64,000 nucleotides of DNA from Cornus controversa (taxonomy: Eukaryota > Streptophyta > Magnoliopsida > Cornales > Cornaceae), in NCBI GenBank assembly GCA_026545225.1, contig CM048854.1:27200730-27264729 (forward strand). Reading direction: 5' to 3'. Positions 11,185-22,150 of this stretch are shown here, one piece after another; position 1 is the first letter of the stretch; each line of letters starts with the position of its first letter. The position numbers and the translations under genes are program-made. The notes under the pieces were generated by a model that saw nothing but the letters and a program-made list of their open reading frames with translations, had not been told where the DNA came from and searched no databases.

Positions 11185-12677
11185 AGAGAGCATGAAAAGT
11201 ATGTTATATGTTACGTGCCTAATGAGCATGAATTTATGTATATCGAAGGTTTGTCCAAGTGTGCCTTACATAGAAGTCGGAGGTGTCCAACCATGTTATG
11301 AAAGTTGTAAAAATATCCACAATGGGATGATCATCGAAGATGCCCAATCATACCCCAATTTTGCAATCATCAAAATTTTTCAATCATAAGGGCAAGACCA
11401 ATATATTGCCAATAATGTATGACCATCAGAGTTGTCCAATCATACAAGTGTTGTCAAAGTTTTCTAACACTATATGATTGTCAAAGTTGACTAATCATGT
11501 CTAAGTGTTGAATTATAACCAAAGAAGATGTATATGTAAAGATACTTATGTGTTTAACTGTTAAGCATGAAGAAAGTTTTAAATGCATATGTATATGAAT
11601 TGCATTGAGTCAACTTGGCATGAAAACATGGAATATGTCATGTAGAATAGCGACATCATGGTTGTATATCATATAGATCGGTGTCGAATCGATGCCTAGT
11701 TGGGTTGGGGCACTCCTACTGAGCTAGTTATTTTTCTCACCCCTCTCCCCCAAACATTTTACAAATAAGGCATCAATGATGAATGAAACTTGAGTATCCA
11801 AGTGGAGTTCTCAATAGCATTTTTGAGATATTTTTGGATGTTGAATGTATTGTTATCCATGCTGACTTATAGCATGTTGGTTTTTATCGAAGTTGTAGTT
11901 ATAAACAATCTACTTGTACTTTTGGGTCCTCATATGTATAATCCATGTCGACAACTTATGGGTTTTAGAGAGATATTTAATGAAATGTATGTTTTGGATC
12001 AAATGTATGAAATGCATGACGTTATAGTGTTTTATTTATTTATGTTTCCAAGTAGGATGGGATCATATGAGTAGAGATAGTGCATTTGGGTATAAATTGT
12101 GTAGGTTGTTGAACACTTGAGAATTCTGTAGAAATTATAGTCGAGTGATTATGATACATCGTAATCTCCATTCTGATGGATATAATTTGGCGATACATTG
12201 TAATCCCCATTGTAATGGATCGTAAAAATGTTGAGAAAAATGAGTTCAGCACATTTCGCGAGATGTAGCGATACGTCTTCGATGCATCGTAGATTATGAT
12301 ACATCGTAATCTCCATTATGATACATCGTAATCCACAACTGGACTGGTAATTGGAGTATTGCTTGGACGTGCATGTGAGGTCACATATGGGGTTCATTGA
12401 TATGAGTTGACATTAAGTTATACAAATGTAACTGTATATGTATGATTAAGCTTATGCGATAATTGAAGGTAAAGACATTTCATTAGGACTTAATGGATGG
12501 ACTCATCCTCGGGATTTAGGCTCAGAGACGAAGTCTCCGATGATTCAAATTTTGAGACATGACAATTTGGTATCCGAATGTGATATCAGGACGTGATTAT
12601 TATTAAGAAGTATCGACGTTTGACTTAATTACCCCTATTTCCCATGCCCTTCGGGTGATGGAAATCAGGATATGACA
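11185..12677 (+). repeat. gypsy 3' LTR (left-truncated)
   Basis: Its first 250 bp, missing from the 5' LTR, match the reverse complement of 47200-47420 inside another LTR of this family (GTGCCTAATGAGCA). The right end ATATGACA is followed directly by RTE LINE sequence, as in units A and B. Confidence 0.65.
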
Positions 12678-12980
12678 GGAACATTAGGTATAGCACCTAT
12701 AAATAAGAAAATTAGGAAAATTAGACTTAAGTGGTATGGTCATATTTAACGCAGACCTAATCATACACCTATAAAAAGAGGAATAGTTATTTGTTTAGAG
12801 GGTAAGCGATAAAGAGGCCGATCAAAACTTACGTGGGATGAAGTAATTAAAAATGTCTTAAAAAATCTAAATTTAAGAGAGGACATGGTATATAATAAGA
12901 AATAATGGAAAAGAAAATTCATGTAGCTGACCCATCTCTATAGAATAAAGGCAAGGATGATGATAATGATGATGATATAT
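12678..12980 (+). mobile_element. RTE-type LINE 3' tail (unit C)
   Basis: Third copy of the 300-bp LINE tail. Readable pieces include RPIKTYVG and IHVADPSL, ending in GATGATAATGATGATG. Inactive. Confidence 0.65.
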
Positions 12981-13663
12981 GTTTAATGTTTTTATGACAA
13001 TTCGTTTGCCTATGAACATCTGGGGGAGATTTTACTTTAATTTCACAGAATTCATAATGTAGTTCAATTTGATGATGTTAAAGTTATAATTTTGATGGGT
13101 GTGATTTTCTTGAATGTGTGGATGGGGAAGATTTGTAGGAGATTCGAAGTGTAAATGATTAGAATGTGATATGAGTTGTTATTGAAATGAGTTGTATTTG
13201 GAGCAGAAAAAAAAAACTTAATTTGTTTGAAAATATAGTTTTACTTTATATGTGTTGGCATAATATATGTGACATAGATTATGAGTTAGAAACAAAGATG
13301 TTTTTTTGTTGATATTGAATTAGATTAAGAATACTATACTACTTCCTGAAAAATTAGTGATTTTGCTATATTTTGTTGTTTCTTGTTTTCATATTGATGT
13401 GAAAATTTTATATTTGTTATGTTAGTTTTTTTTTTTTCACCAAATGCACTCTGCCCCCTTGAACACAAATTATGGCTCTGCCATGTGATTAGCCGAGACA
13501 ACATGATCATGAGACTATGTAATAATTTCTCTGTGTTTGGAGGATTTCCAGTTCTGGAAAATGAATGTCTCCATTCCATTAGAGCATTTGGGAAAAAAAA
13601 CTTAGGCTTAAATCAGAACATTGTAACTTTGTAAATTACTGAAAAAGAAAAGAAGACTACACA
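12981..13663. repeat. Array spacer, unit C, longer form
   Basis: Same spacer as 931-1462 but with about 160 extra bp at 13471-13632. That part resembles 17330-17370 (CCATT...AGAGCAT...GGGAAA) and so probably preserves an older form of the spacer. Non-coding. Confidence 0.5.
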
Positions 13664-13726
13664 TGCTAGAGGAATTCAACCTTGTGGTTAACAGCCACAC
13701 ACTCTAACCATTTGAGCAACTCCAGC
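13664..13726 (-). pseudogene. tRNA-Asn pseudogene, copy 3 (T-arm deletion)
   Basis: Matches tRNA-Asn on the minus strand but lacks 11 nt of the T arm and loop (GAGGAATTCAAC where the intact copy has a full T arm). The anticodon arm is kept. It cannot form a normal cloverleaf. Confidence 0.78.
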
Positions 13727-13764
13727 TAGTGCAATGGGTTAATGATTGTAAAAATATAGTTTTT

Positions 13765-14784
13765 TGGCAAAAGGACCCAAAACCTCCTTGGTTTTAAAAA
13801 GGCGCAATAAATCCCCATATGTTATATTTTGGACCATATCACACCCTCACCTTTGCAAAAATCAGCAAAGTACCCCCTTTGCACATATCCTTCTTTCCTA
13901 TGACCATTTTACCATTTCCATTATTATAAAAAAAATAAAGAAAAATAGAGACAATAGGGGTTTTTTATATTAAGTTTTTCTTTACCTTAATAAAAAATAA
14001 ATAATAAATAAAAAGCAGTTTTTTTCCGAGAAAAAAACTAAAAATGCACAATTACATAATAAAATATTTTGGATTTTTTTTTGTTTTCTATAAATTTTTC
14101 CATTAAAAGAGAGGGGTTTTTTATATTAAGTTTTTCTTACCTTAATTAAAAAAAAAAAAAAAAGAGGAGTTTTTTCGGGGGAAAAAAAACTAAATAGCAC
14201 AATAATAAAAATTTCTGATATTTTTTTGTTTTTTCAAAAATTGTTTTATTTTCATAAATTCTCTCTTTTTCTAATGGAAAAAATTCTGGTAAAAAAGAAA
14301 TCAAAAATTTATATCAACTAATTGTGCATATTTAGTTTTTTTTCCCTGGAAATTATTTCCCCGAAAAAAACTCCTCTTTCTTCTATTAAGGTAAACAAAC
14401 ACTTAATATAAAACAAATCCCTCTCTCTCTAATGAAATATTTTCAGAAACAATTTCCAAAAAATGAAAAAAAAATGCAAAAATTTTTATCATGTAATTGT
14501 TCATTTTTAGTTTTTGTTTGGAAAATTTTTTCCCGAAAAAAGACTACTCTTTTTTTATTAAGGTAAAATAAAACTTAATATAAAAAAACCCCTCTTCTCT
14601 CTATTGTTCTCTATTTTTTATAATAATGGAAAGGGTAAAATGGTTATAGAAAAGGAGAATATGTGCAAAGGGGGGTACTTTGCTCACTTTTGTAAAGGTG
14701 AGTGTGTGATATGGTACCAAATATAACATAAGGGGGTTTATTGCACCTTTTTAAAATCACATAGGGCTTTTGGGCCTTTTTGCC
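13765..14784. mobile_element. Fold-back element, copy C, about 1.02 kb
   Basis: Same ends (TGGCAAAAG...TTTTTGCC) and the same mirrored inner modules as copy B, at the same position between tRNA-Asn and the ATATCAGCATTATTAAATAA spacer. Confidence 0.7.
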
Positions 14785-14998
14785 TAGTATTTTTTTACCT
14801 TTCAAAATAGATTCATATGGATATATACGAAGTCAGCCAATAAGCCTCTTATGTTCTTCATATCAGCATTATTAAATAAAAGAGTTAGAAACATGAGTAG
14901 TGGGAGAAAAAAAAAGTTTGATTGTTGTTGTAGTTAGAAACTATGAGTCAAACCTCTAATCATTTGATTTCTATTTGCGGTTATAACTTATGGTCTAT

Positions 14999-15357
14999 TT
15001 GGTGAGAAAGAAGCAAGAGGGGTGGTAAAGATAAGAAGGAACAAATTTCATTTGTTGGGTAGAAATGAGACATTGAGGAAAAAGGATGGACGAGTTATCC
15101 TTCCTGCTTTACAATTTTTCATGGAAGAAAGAAAAAGAAGTATGTTATAAAATTCTAAAATTATAATACTACCCTTCATAATTATTAAATAACCCAATAT
15201 TAGCAATCTCTCTCCCCGCTTCTCTTCTAACAAACAAAATAAGGTATTACCCTCATTCCCTTCTCTTTCATCAAATCAAACGAAAAGAGAGAAGAAAACT
15301 ATCTCTTCCCTATGGATGTCTCATTCATTTCTTCTTTTCTCATTTCTTACCCAACTA
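14999..15357. mobile_element. MITE, about 359 bp, copy 2
   Basis: Close copy of 6814-7168 with the same GGTCTAT flanks (14992-14998 and 15358-15364), so it was duplicated with its surroundings. Confidence 0.65.
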
Positions 15358-15725
15358 GGTCTATAAAGAAAGATGATACATGCATTTTGTTCTAATGTGT
15401 AGGTTATAGCAGCAACAAAAAAACACTTGAATTAGATTGAGTGTCTCTTCTGTATAGAGTAGCAACAAACAACTTTCCAGTCATTTGTTTTTGTTGCGAT
15501 TCAGTGCTGTGAAATTTTCACAATTTCTCCTACAATTACAAAAATGTCAGAGAAAGTTTTCAATTTTTGTGGATTACACTTTGTTTTCTCTCTCCTCCTC
15601 AGAAATTGATTCTCTCCAAGTTTTTTCTCTCTCCAAGCATCTCCAAGTCACATCTAATGATTACAAATGTGTCAAGTTATCACTTGTTTTATCACCTTGT
15701 AATGTATAGTTACATATGCAACTTA

Positions 15726-17200
15726 AGGCCGGTTTGACAACCGTGTATATTTAGTGTTTATTGTTTATAAAAACAAATTTGTGGAATAAACATGTCTGGA
15801 TAATTTTTATTTTGTTTATAAATTGTATAAACACTTTTAAAACAAAATTGTAGCAAAAAAATTTTATTTTATTATTTTTTATCTAAAATGGTTATTATAT
15901 TATTTTAATTAAAAAGTGAAGTTAAAAGTGAGAAAATGAAAGGGAAAAAGTTATAAAAGGCTATTGCTTGCTACAACCATGAAATAATTACTTAGCGGTA
16001 CCCGTGCTATAAAACAAAAAAGGCATAGAAAGCACGAATGGAATTTTGTACTCCCTAGAAAGCGCGGACACTTCACCAAGGGTGCCGCACCCATGTCGGA
16101 CACTCGAATACTCCTCGGACATGTGTCAGACACTTTGCAGAAGTGTCTTCACATTTTTCTTTTTAGGACACTTCTCAAATACTCCTTAGACAATCTTGGA
16201 CACTTCTTGAACACTCCTCAAACATGTGTCGGATACTTCATAGCAGTGATGTATATTCAAGTATTTCAATAGAAAATTATATGCGACTAAGTTATGATTA
16301 AAAATCTAAGCTAAATATATGTAGAGGACTAAATAAGTCTGGTTCTTTAATCTATTTGTTTATTTTTGTTTATAAGTTTGTTTGGTTCTTAATTGTTTGA
16401 TAATGAATTGAAGTATTTCTGTAATGTAGTTTTTTTTGTTGAATAATTAATATATATTAATATATTGTATTATTATTTTATAGTCATATCCTCATCGTGT
16501 CTGTACCCTGTTTGTTTAGAATTTTTCGTATCGCTGTGTCCGTGTCATATCGTACCCGTGTCCCATATTCGTGTCCATGCTTCCTAGTGTACTCCTATCA
16601 TTTATTCATTTTTAGTGTTGAAAAGGAAATAGAAATCAAAAATGAAAAGTAGTAGCAGAAGAAGTTCATTCATTTTCAATGTTGAAAGGGAAATAGAAAT
16701 CAAAAAATGAAAAAAAATTAGAAATAGCAGAAGAAGTTCATTAATCATTTTGAAAGGGAAATTGAAATCAGAAAATGAAAAAACAAAAGTAGTAGCAGAA
16801 GAAGTTCAAAACTAAGAGCAAGCCCTCCAAATCCCTCTTCTCACTCCACACAAATTGAAAAACTTTCAACTTTCACATAGGTATATACATCTCATCAATA
16901 CTACCAATAATTTGTAATGTATAGATATATATATAACCCAATATTATGGGTTTCTTTTTTTATGCATATTTTTTGCCCTATCATTGCTACATAGATTTGT
17001 TGTAGCATGAACCTAACTTTTTATACAGTTTATTTTGTTGATTTTTTTTTAAAACAGTTTAAGGTTAACAAACATGTTTTTCTGCTTGTGGTTTTTAAAA
17101 TAAGTCAAACATTTTTGCGTTATCAAATCGTAACATAAACACTGCTTATATAAATGCTTAAACAATAAACACTAATCATAAATAGTTACCAAATAGGACT
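15726..17200. mobile_element. Harbinger-like (PIF/Tourist) element, copy 2
   Basis: Ends AGGCCGGTTTGACAACC and (reverse complement) AGTCCTATTTGGTAACT form an imperfect terminal inverted repeat that extends into TTAGTGTTTATTGTTTA. Flanked by TTA on both sides, the target duplication expected of PIF/Harbinger. It contains a nested hAT-like MITE at 16055-16587. No transposase reading seen. Confidence 0.68.
16055..16587. mobile_element. hAT-like MITE, 533 bp, nested
   Basis: Ends CTAGAAAGCGCGGACAC and, in reverse complement, CTAGGAAGCATGGACAC. It is flanked by the exact 8-bp duplication TGTACTCC (16047-16054 and 16588-16595). The third Harbinger copy has the uninterrupted site (TTTTATACTCCTATT near 18120). 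Rich in GTGTC repeats. Confidence 0.82.
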
Positions 17201-17203
17201 TTA

Positions 17204-17541
17204 ATCTCAACAAAAAGGATTACATGGCACGTATGTAACATTGAGATGTCTTGGAGATACCAGGAGAAAAAAAAAACTTAGGAGAGAATCCAAGTCCCTC
17301 TCTCTAACCTTGCACAGGTTTGAAAATTGAGTTTATCTCCATTTCATATAGAGCATATGGGAAATTTTTTGGTTACCAAACAGGCTGTTAATCTCAACAA
17401 AAAGGATTACATGGCACATATGTAACTGTTAGATGTTGTCTTAGAGATACTAGAAGAAAAAAAATGGAGAGAATCCAAGTCCCTCTCTCTAACCTTGCGT
17501 AGGTTATTGTTTGTTACTAAAAAGAACCACCAAACCAAGCG
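17204..17541. repeat. Array spacer 5' of tRNA copy 4, with internal direct repeat
   Basis: Contains two copies of an approximately 190-bp repeat, each starting TTAATCTCAACAAAAAGGAT, and recurs at 20747-21087. Non-coding. Confidence 0.55.
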
Positions 17542-17617
17542 CACTAGAGGAAGGGCTTGAACCTTCGACCTTGTGGTTAACAGCCACACACGCTCTAATC
17601 ATCTGAGCTACTCCAGC
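17542..17617 (-). pseudogene. tRNA-Asn pseudogene, copy 4 (2-nt insertion)
   Basis: Matches tRNA-Asn(GUU) on the minus strand, but an extra CA gives CCACACACG in the plus-strand anticodon-arm region and the terminal acceptor pair is G-U. T arm intact. The insertion disturbs the anticodon stem, so function is doubtful. Confidence 0.72.
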
Positions 17618-18801
17618 TCATGCAAAAATTGATGAAGATCTATAGTTACTTAAGGCCCGTTTGGTAACCGTTTATGTTTATTGTTTATAAAAATAAATTT
17701 GTGTAATAAACATGTTGATAATTTTGATTTTGTTTATAAATTGTCTAAACACTTTTAAAACGGCACTGTAGCAGAAATCTTTGAAACCTAAACACCGAAA
17801 TGGTGTTTTAGTGTATCTTTATTCAAAAACAAATTACTATTATTATTATTATAGCTAAAAAGGGTATTATATTATTTTAATTAAAAATTGAAGCTAAAAG
17901 TGAGAAAATAAAAAAAAAAATTATAAAAGGCTGTTGCTTGACACAACGATAAAAATGTTGGAATTATCAAGTGTAGACATAATTGATGAGCATCAGTTGC
18001 CTTGAGGAAAAAAATATTGGGTACAATATGAATAATCACTATTTAAGAAAAATAAACCTTATCTGAGGAAAAAAAAAGTATAGAGGTCTCAATTATCTCC
18101 TTCGAAGAAACAAGAATGGTATTTTATACTCCTATTATTCATTCATTTTCAGTATTGAAAGGAAAATATAAATTAAAAAATGAAAAAAAAAATAGTAGCA
18201 GAAGAAATTCAAGAGAAAAAACATGCCCTCCAAATCTCTCTTCTCACAAATTGAAAGACTTTCAACTTTCTCATAGTTATATACATCTTATTGACACTAT
18301 CAGTAATTTGTAATGTATCGATATATGTGTAACTCAATATTTTTTATTTCTTTTTTTATGCATATTTCTTGCCATGTCATTAGTGTATAGATCTGTTGTA
18401 GCATGAATCTAACTTTTTATGCAGTTCATTGTGTTGAATTTTTTTAAAACAATTAAGGTTAACAAACATATTTTTTTGTTTATGCTTGTACACACAAATT
18501 TCGAGTCTGGAAATAAGATCAAAACACGTGGACAAATAAACCAACTTTATTAATTTCAAAAAATATGGGTTACAAATCGCTGCGGATCTTTACAAAAGAA
18601 AGATACATTCCTCTGATTCGATCTCCTTGGTGGTCTAGATTCAAGGGCTGCTGAAGCTTGATCTTGAATTGGATTAAAACTTTGATGAAGAACGGCACGT
18701 GGATGATGTGCTTGTTGTTCTTTTCCTTCGGGGTTTTGGAGTTTTGGATTTTGAGTGAAGAATCCTACAAATTTTTCTCCCTTTCTTTTCACCCTCTACC
18801 T

Positions 18802-18811
18802 CTATTTATAG
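18802..18811 (-). promoter_or_regulatory. TATA box in the minus-strand LTR
   Basis: CTATAAATAG on the minus strand, repeated at the equivalent point of the other LTR (20207-20216). An AATAAA lies downstream in the same LTR, giving a normal U3-R order. Confidence 0.55.
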
Positions 18812-20294
18812 ACTTCTTGAAGGGGCAAACTAGTAACTTCTTGTACCCTTGATAATTATCTTTGATGATAATTATCCAATTAATATATATATATATATCA
18901 ATTATCTTTTGATCCATTTTCTAGTGGGCTTGGAGTTCTTAGACAATTTGGATCAGCCCATGACCCATTTATTTGTGATGGGTCTGAATTTTGAATTATC
19001 TAACTCATTAGGCCACATTCCAAAGTGGGCTAAATTGAAGTTAAGTCCAAATTTTATTTTGTGTCCATCATGTAATTTTTTAATGTCTACAAATTGCCCC
19101 CACTTCAAGTCTTGCACTAAACTGAGCTTGTCACGTATCTAAAGCGGGACTTAAAGTATTTAATTTTTGAATTTTTTTTTCTTTTTTGTGAAAATCCAAT
19201 TACAAAGAGGATGCCTTCTTTGTCAAGTTAAATTGGAGTCTTGAAAATCCAATGGCAAATATGATTAATCCACCATTATATATATGTAGCCTACACTTCA
19301 AGACCCTTCACATCAAAGAATAATTGAGAGAGATCCCCCGAACTACTATTGGAAGAAAATTGGAACAAACCCATACCTCACAACTCCCATTGACCAGCAA
19401 AAATGTGAAGATTATCGGTATTATTTTTTTCCCCTACTTTACTTGACAAAATAGTAGTCGCATTCTCTCTTTTGCTTATAACTTGTTTTTTTTTTATGCC
19501 TTCTGTCACATGAACGAACTACCAGCCTTATTTCCTTCTCTTTTATTCCTTTCTTTCATCGTTATTTCCTTCTCTTTTTATTCCTTTCTTTCTGTCTCTT
19601 TTTTCCTTCTCCTTTTTCTCTTCTGTTTTTTTTCGTACTGCCTTCATGCTTTCTTTTGATTTTTTCTCTTCTTTTTTTTTCATACTGCTTTCATTCTTCT
19701 TACCTTCTTTCTTTCTTTTTTTTTTTTTGGAAGTGACGCGGTGGCTAATTAGGCTGAATGATGATTGGACGATGATGTGGCAAGTGACTGGATATGTAAA
19801 AATTGTGGCAGGTGACTAGATATGTAAAAATATAATGGTTGTTGTGCTACTTGCTGGTTTAGAACTTAAGACCTTGTAAAGAGTTTATTACAATACCACA
19901 CCATCTCTCCTACACTTCTTCATGTATTGGAAACCCTTTAAATATAGTATAACATGCAGCTGAACTTTGAAAAGAACACTTTTTTTTCAATGATAATTTG
20001 TCGGTGAGCAAAATTTCTCTTTTTTTCAGATCAGCTTCTACTTGTGGTGAAGAACGACACATGGATGATGTGCTTGTTGTTCTTCTCCTTCAGGGTTTAG
20101 ATGCTTTGGAGCTTTGAATTTTGAGTAAAGAATCTACAGAGTTTTAGCTTTCTATAAGAGCCTTCTGGTTCCTCCCCTTCTTTTCACTCTTTACCTCTAT
20201 TTATAGACTTCTTGGAAAGGCAAACTAGTAACTTCTTGTACACTTGATAATTATCTTTGATGATAATTATTTTTTGTGATAATTATCCAATTAA

Positions 20295-20333
20295 TATATA
20301 TATATATATACATACATATATATATATACATAC

Positions 20334-20370
<37 letters not shown>

Positions 20371-20400
20371 TTTGATGATAAATAATTATACATATATATA
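20295..20400. repeat. TA/CATA microsatellite
   Basis: Runs of TATATA with CATACATA interruptions inside the LTR element. Confidence 0.8.
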
Positions 20401-20746
20401 AATTATGTTTTGACCAATTTTTTAGTGGACTTGGACTTCTTAGACAACTTGGATCAGCCCACCCATTTATTTGTGGCGGGTCTGGACTTTGAATTATCTA
20501 AGTTATTGGGCCGCATTCCAAAGTGGGCTAAACTGAAGATAAGCCCAAAATATATTTGGGTTTATCATGTAATTTTTTAATGTCTACAATGCTTTTTAAA
20601 ATAAGCCAAATATTTTTGCATTATCAAACATTTTGTTTATCCATAAAATAGTCTTGTTTATGGATAAGCAAAATTGTAACATAAAGACGGCTTATATAAA
20701 CACTTAAACAATAAACACTAAACATAAATGGCTACTAAATAGGCCC

Positions 20747-21087
20747 TTAATCTCAATCTCAACAAAAAGAATTACATGGCATGTATGTAATAACTCTTAT
20801 ATGTTGTCTTGGATATGTCAGGAGAACAAAAAAATTGGAGAGGATCCACATCCCTCGGACCTTGCGCAAGTCTGAAAAATGAGTTTGTCTCCATTTCATA
20901 TAGAGCATATGGGAACCTTAATCTCAACAAAAAAGATTACATGACATGCATGTAACTGTTATTTGTTGTCTTGGATATAGAGGATCACGCCCCTCTCTCT
21001 AACCTTGTGCAAGTCTGAAAAATGAGAAAAAATTTGGTCTTAAACAAATCATTGTTTGTTACTAAAAGAAGCTTAGTGAAAAGCTTG
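20747..21087. repeat. Array spacer 5' of tRNA copy 5
   Basis: Second copy of the 17204-17541 spacer with the same doubled 190-bp motif (TTAATCTCAACAAAA twice). Non-coding. Confidence 0.55.
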
Positions 21088-21111
21088 CGCTAGAGGAAGG
21101 GCTTGAACCTT

Positions 21112-21144
<33 letters not shown>

Positions 21145-21161
21145 ATCTGAGCTACTCCAGC
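21088..21161 (-). tRNA. tRNA-Asn(GUU), copy 5, intact
   Basis: A 74-nt minus-strand cloverleaf with every stem paired: acceptor GCTGGAG/CTCTAGC (one G-U), D stem GCTC/GAGC, anticodon stem TGTGG/CCACA around loop CTGTTAA (anticodon GTT), T stem GAAGG/CCTTC with loop TTCAAGC, discriminator G. A- and B-box positions are conserved. TTTT runs follow the 3' end on the minus strand (within GCTTTTCAC and CTTCTTTTAG), suitable for Pol III termination. Best candidate for an active gene in the array. Confidence 0.92.
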
Positions 21162-21345
21162 TCATGCAAGGGCTGGTGTTAATAAAAAACTTCTTTTTTT
21201 CTTTCTTTCAAAATAGATTCATATAGTTAAATAAGAAATCAGCCATGAAGCCTCTTATGTTCTTCCATATCAGCATTATTAAATAAAAGAATTAGAAACC
21301 TCCACAACTATCACCCACTTCAAGTGAGAAAAAAAATTGGTTGTT
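21162..21345. repeat. Array spacer with paralogous empty site of the fold-back element
   Basis: Runs from tRNA-Asn directly into the CTTTCAAAATAGATTCATAT spacer. Here one AAAAACTTCTTTTTTTC stretch replaces the whole fold-back element and its flanks. Confidence 0.6.
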
Positions 21346-21361
21346 GTTCAATCCTTCAACG

Positions 21362-21607
21362 GCAAAGCATATTTGGTAGTGCACGTTGTATTTTGAATAG
21401 TGTCAAAACGTTTCAAAATTTTAAGTAAAAATTGAAAACATCATTTTGGTGTTTTTATTGTGTTTATGCAATTATAGCGTAAAAAAAACTTAAAATACAT
21501 TTTTGTTATGAAACATGTTTTTGATTATTATTCAAAAATCGTAACAAAAACAATTGTTCTGTCTTAGATAAAAACAAAAACGCAAAACACAAACGAGTGC
21601 CAAAAAA
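21362..21607. mobile_element. Tourist-like MITE fragment
   Basis: Matches 60907-61170 inside a complete MITE, for example CATTTTGGTGTTTTTATTGT and AAAACGCAAAACACAA. Its outer end is missing. Confidence 0.6.
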
Positions 21608-21655
21608 ATTATAGAAGTGCTGGTGAAACTAATCATTTGACAAAGGTAATCGTTT

Positions 21656-22115
21656 GAGCATATCCGAACGGTACCACACCAGTATCTTTTTGGTTGCCCT
21701 CTTGCTCTCATTCTAACTTGATCACCAGAGCATACCCGATCGGTACCACGCCTGTGCTTTTCTGGTTACCCTCTCGCTCTCATTCTAACTTGAACTACAC
21801 GCAAAAATTTGAACTACATGTAACCCTAAAATGGGGCTACCTAATCCGAAAAAGGTAATTAAGTTCGAGCATATTCGGCCGGTACCATACCAGTGTCTTT
21901 TTGGTTACCCTATTCCTCTCATTCTAACTTGATCGTCGAAGCATACCCAGTGATATCACACCATTGCCTTTCCGATTACCCTATTGCTCTCATTATGGTA
22001 TCACTGGTTACCTCTTGCTCTCATTCTAACTTGAACTACACACAACCCTAAAATGTAGCTACTTCGAAAAAGGTAATCATTTGAGTGTATTTGACCGGTA
22101 CCGCACCTACACCCT
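21656..22115. repeat. Minisatellite with about 72-bp sub-repeats
   Basis: Sub-repeats start with GAGCATA..CGG/TACC-type phrases near 21656, 21728, 21867, 21938 and 22083. They share CGGTACCAC and CTCTCATTCTAACTTGA. Spacings alternate about 72 and 140 bp, giving a higher-order unit near 211-216 bp. Non-coding. Confidence 0.8.
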
Positions 22116-22150
22116 CTATTGTGACATATTTGTGTTTCAATGTATATTAA

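Larger units (their letters stand above)
8016..12677 (+). mobile_element. Ty3/gypsy element, internally deleted
   Basis: Two partial LTRs (8016-9252 and about 11185-12677) flank a gag-protease remnant; reverse transcriptase, RNase H and integrase are absent. The LTR terminus GGGGCATGACA is followed by a primer binding site. The protease reading runs straight into the 3' LTR near 11180, so one deletion removed the rest of pol. Related minus-strand LTRs lie at 46401-48510 and 50852-53484. Confidence 0.8.
18487..20588 (-). mobile_element. Small LTR retrotransposon, minus strand, nested
   Basis: Begins TGTACACAC, ends GTCTACA, with the exact 5-bp target duplication ATGCT at 18482-18486 and 20589-20593. 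On the minus strand the 3' LTR is 18487-19091 and a partial 5' LTR about 20046-20588; LTRs match over about 540 bp. A polypurine tract (GAAGTGGGGGCAATT, minus strand) abuts the 3' LTR at 19092-19106. The roughly 950-bp interior is pyrimidine-rich and non-coding. The 5' LTR lacks its final 60-190 bp and no primer site remains, so it is a deleted or non-autonomous copy. Confidence 0.8.
17653..20746. mobile_element. Harbinger-like element, copy 3, carrying a nested LTR element
   Basis: Ends AGGCCCGTTTGGTAACC and (reverse complement) GGGCCTATTTAGTAGCC, flanked by TTA at 17650-17652 and 20747-20749. The interior matches copy 2 without its MITE. The span is extended by the LTR element at 18487-20588. 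Confidence 0.68.

Noticed and set aside
18556-18792. Minus-strand 78-codon ORF
   Set aside because: Lies inside the LTR downstream of its TATA box, in the leader region; no recognisable protein.
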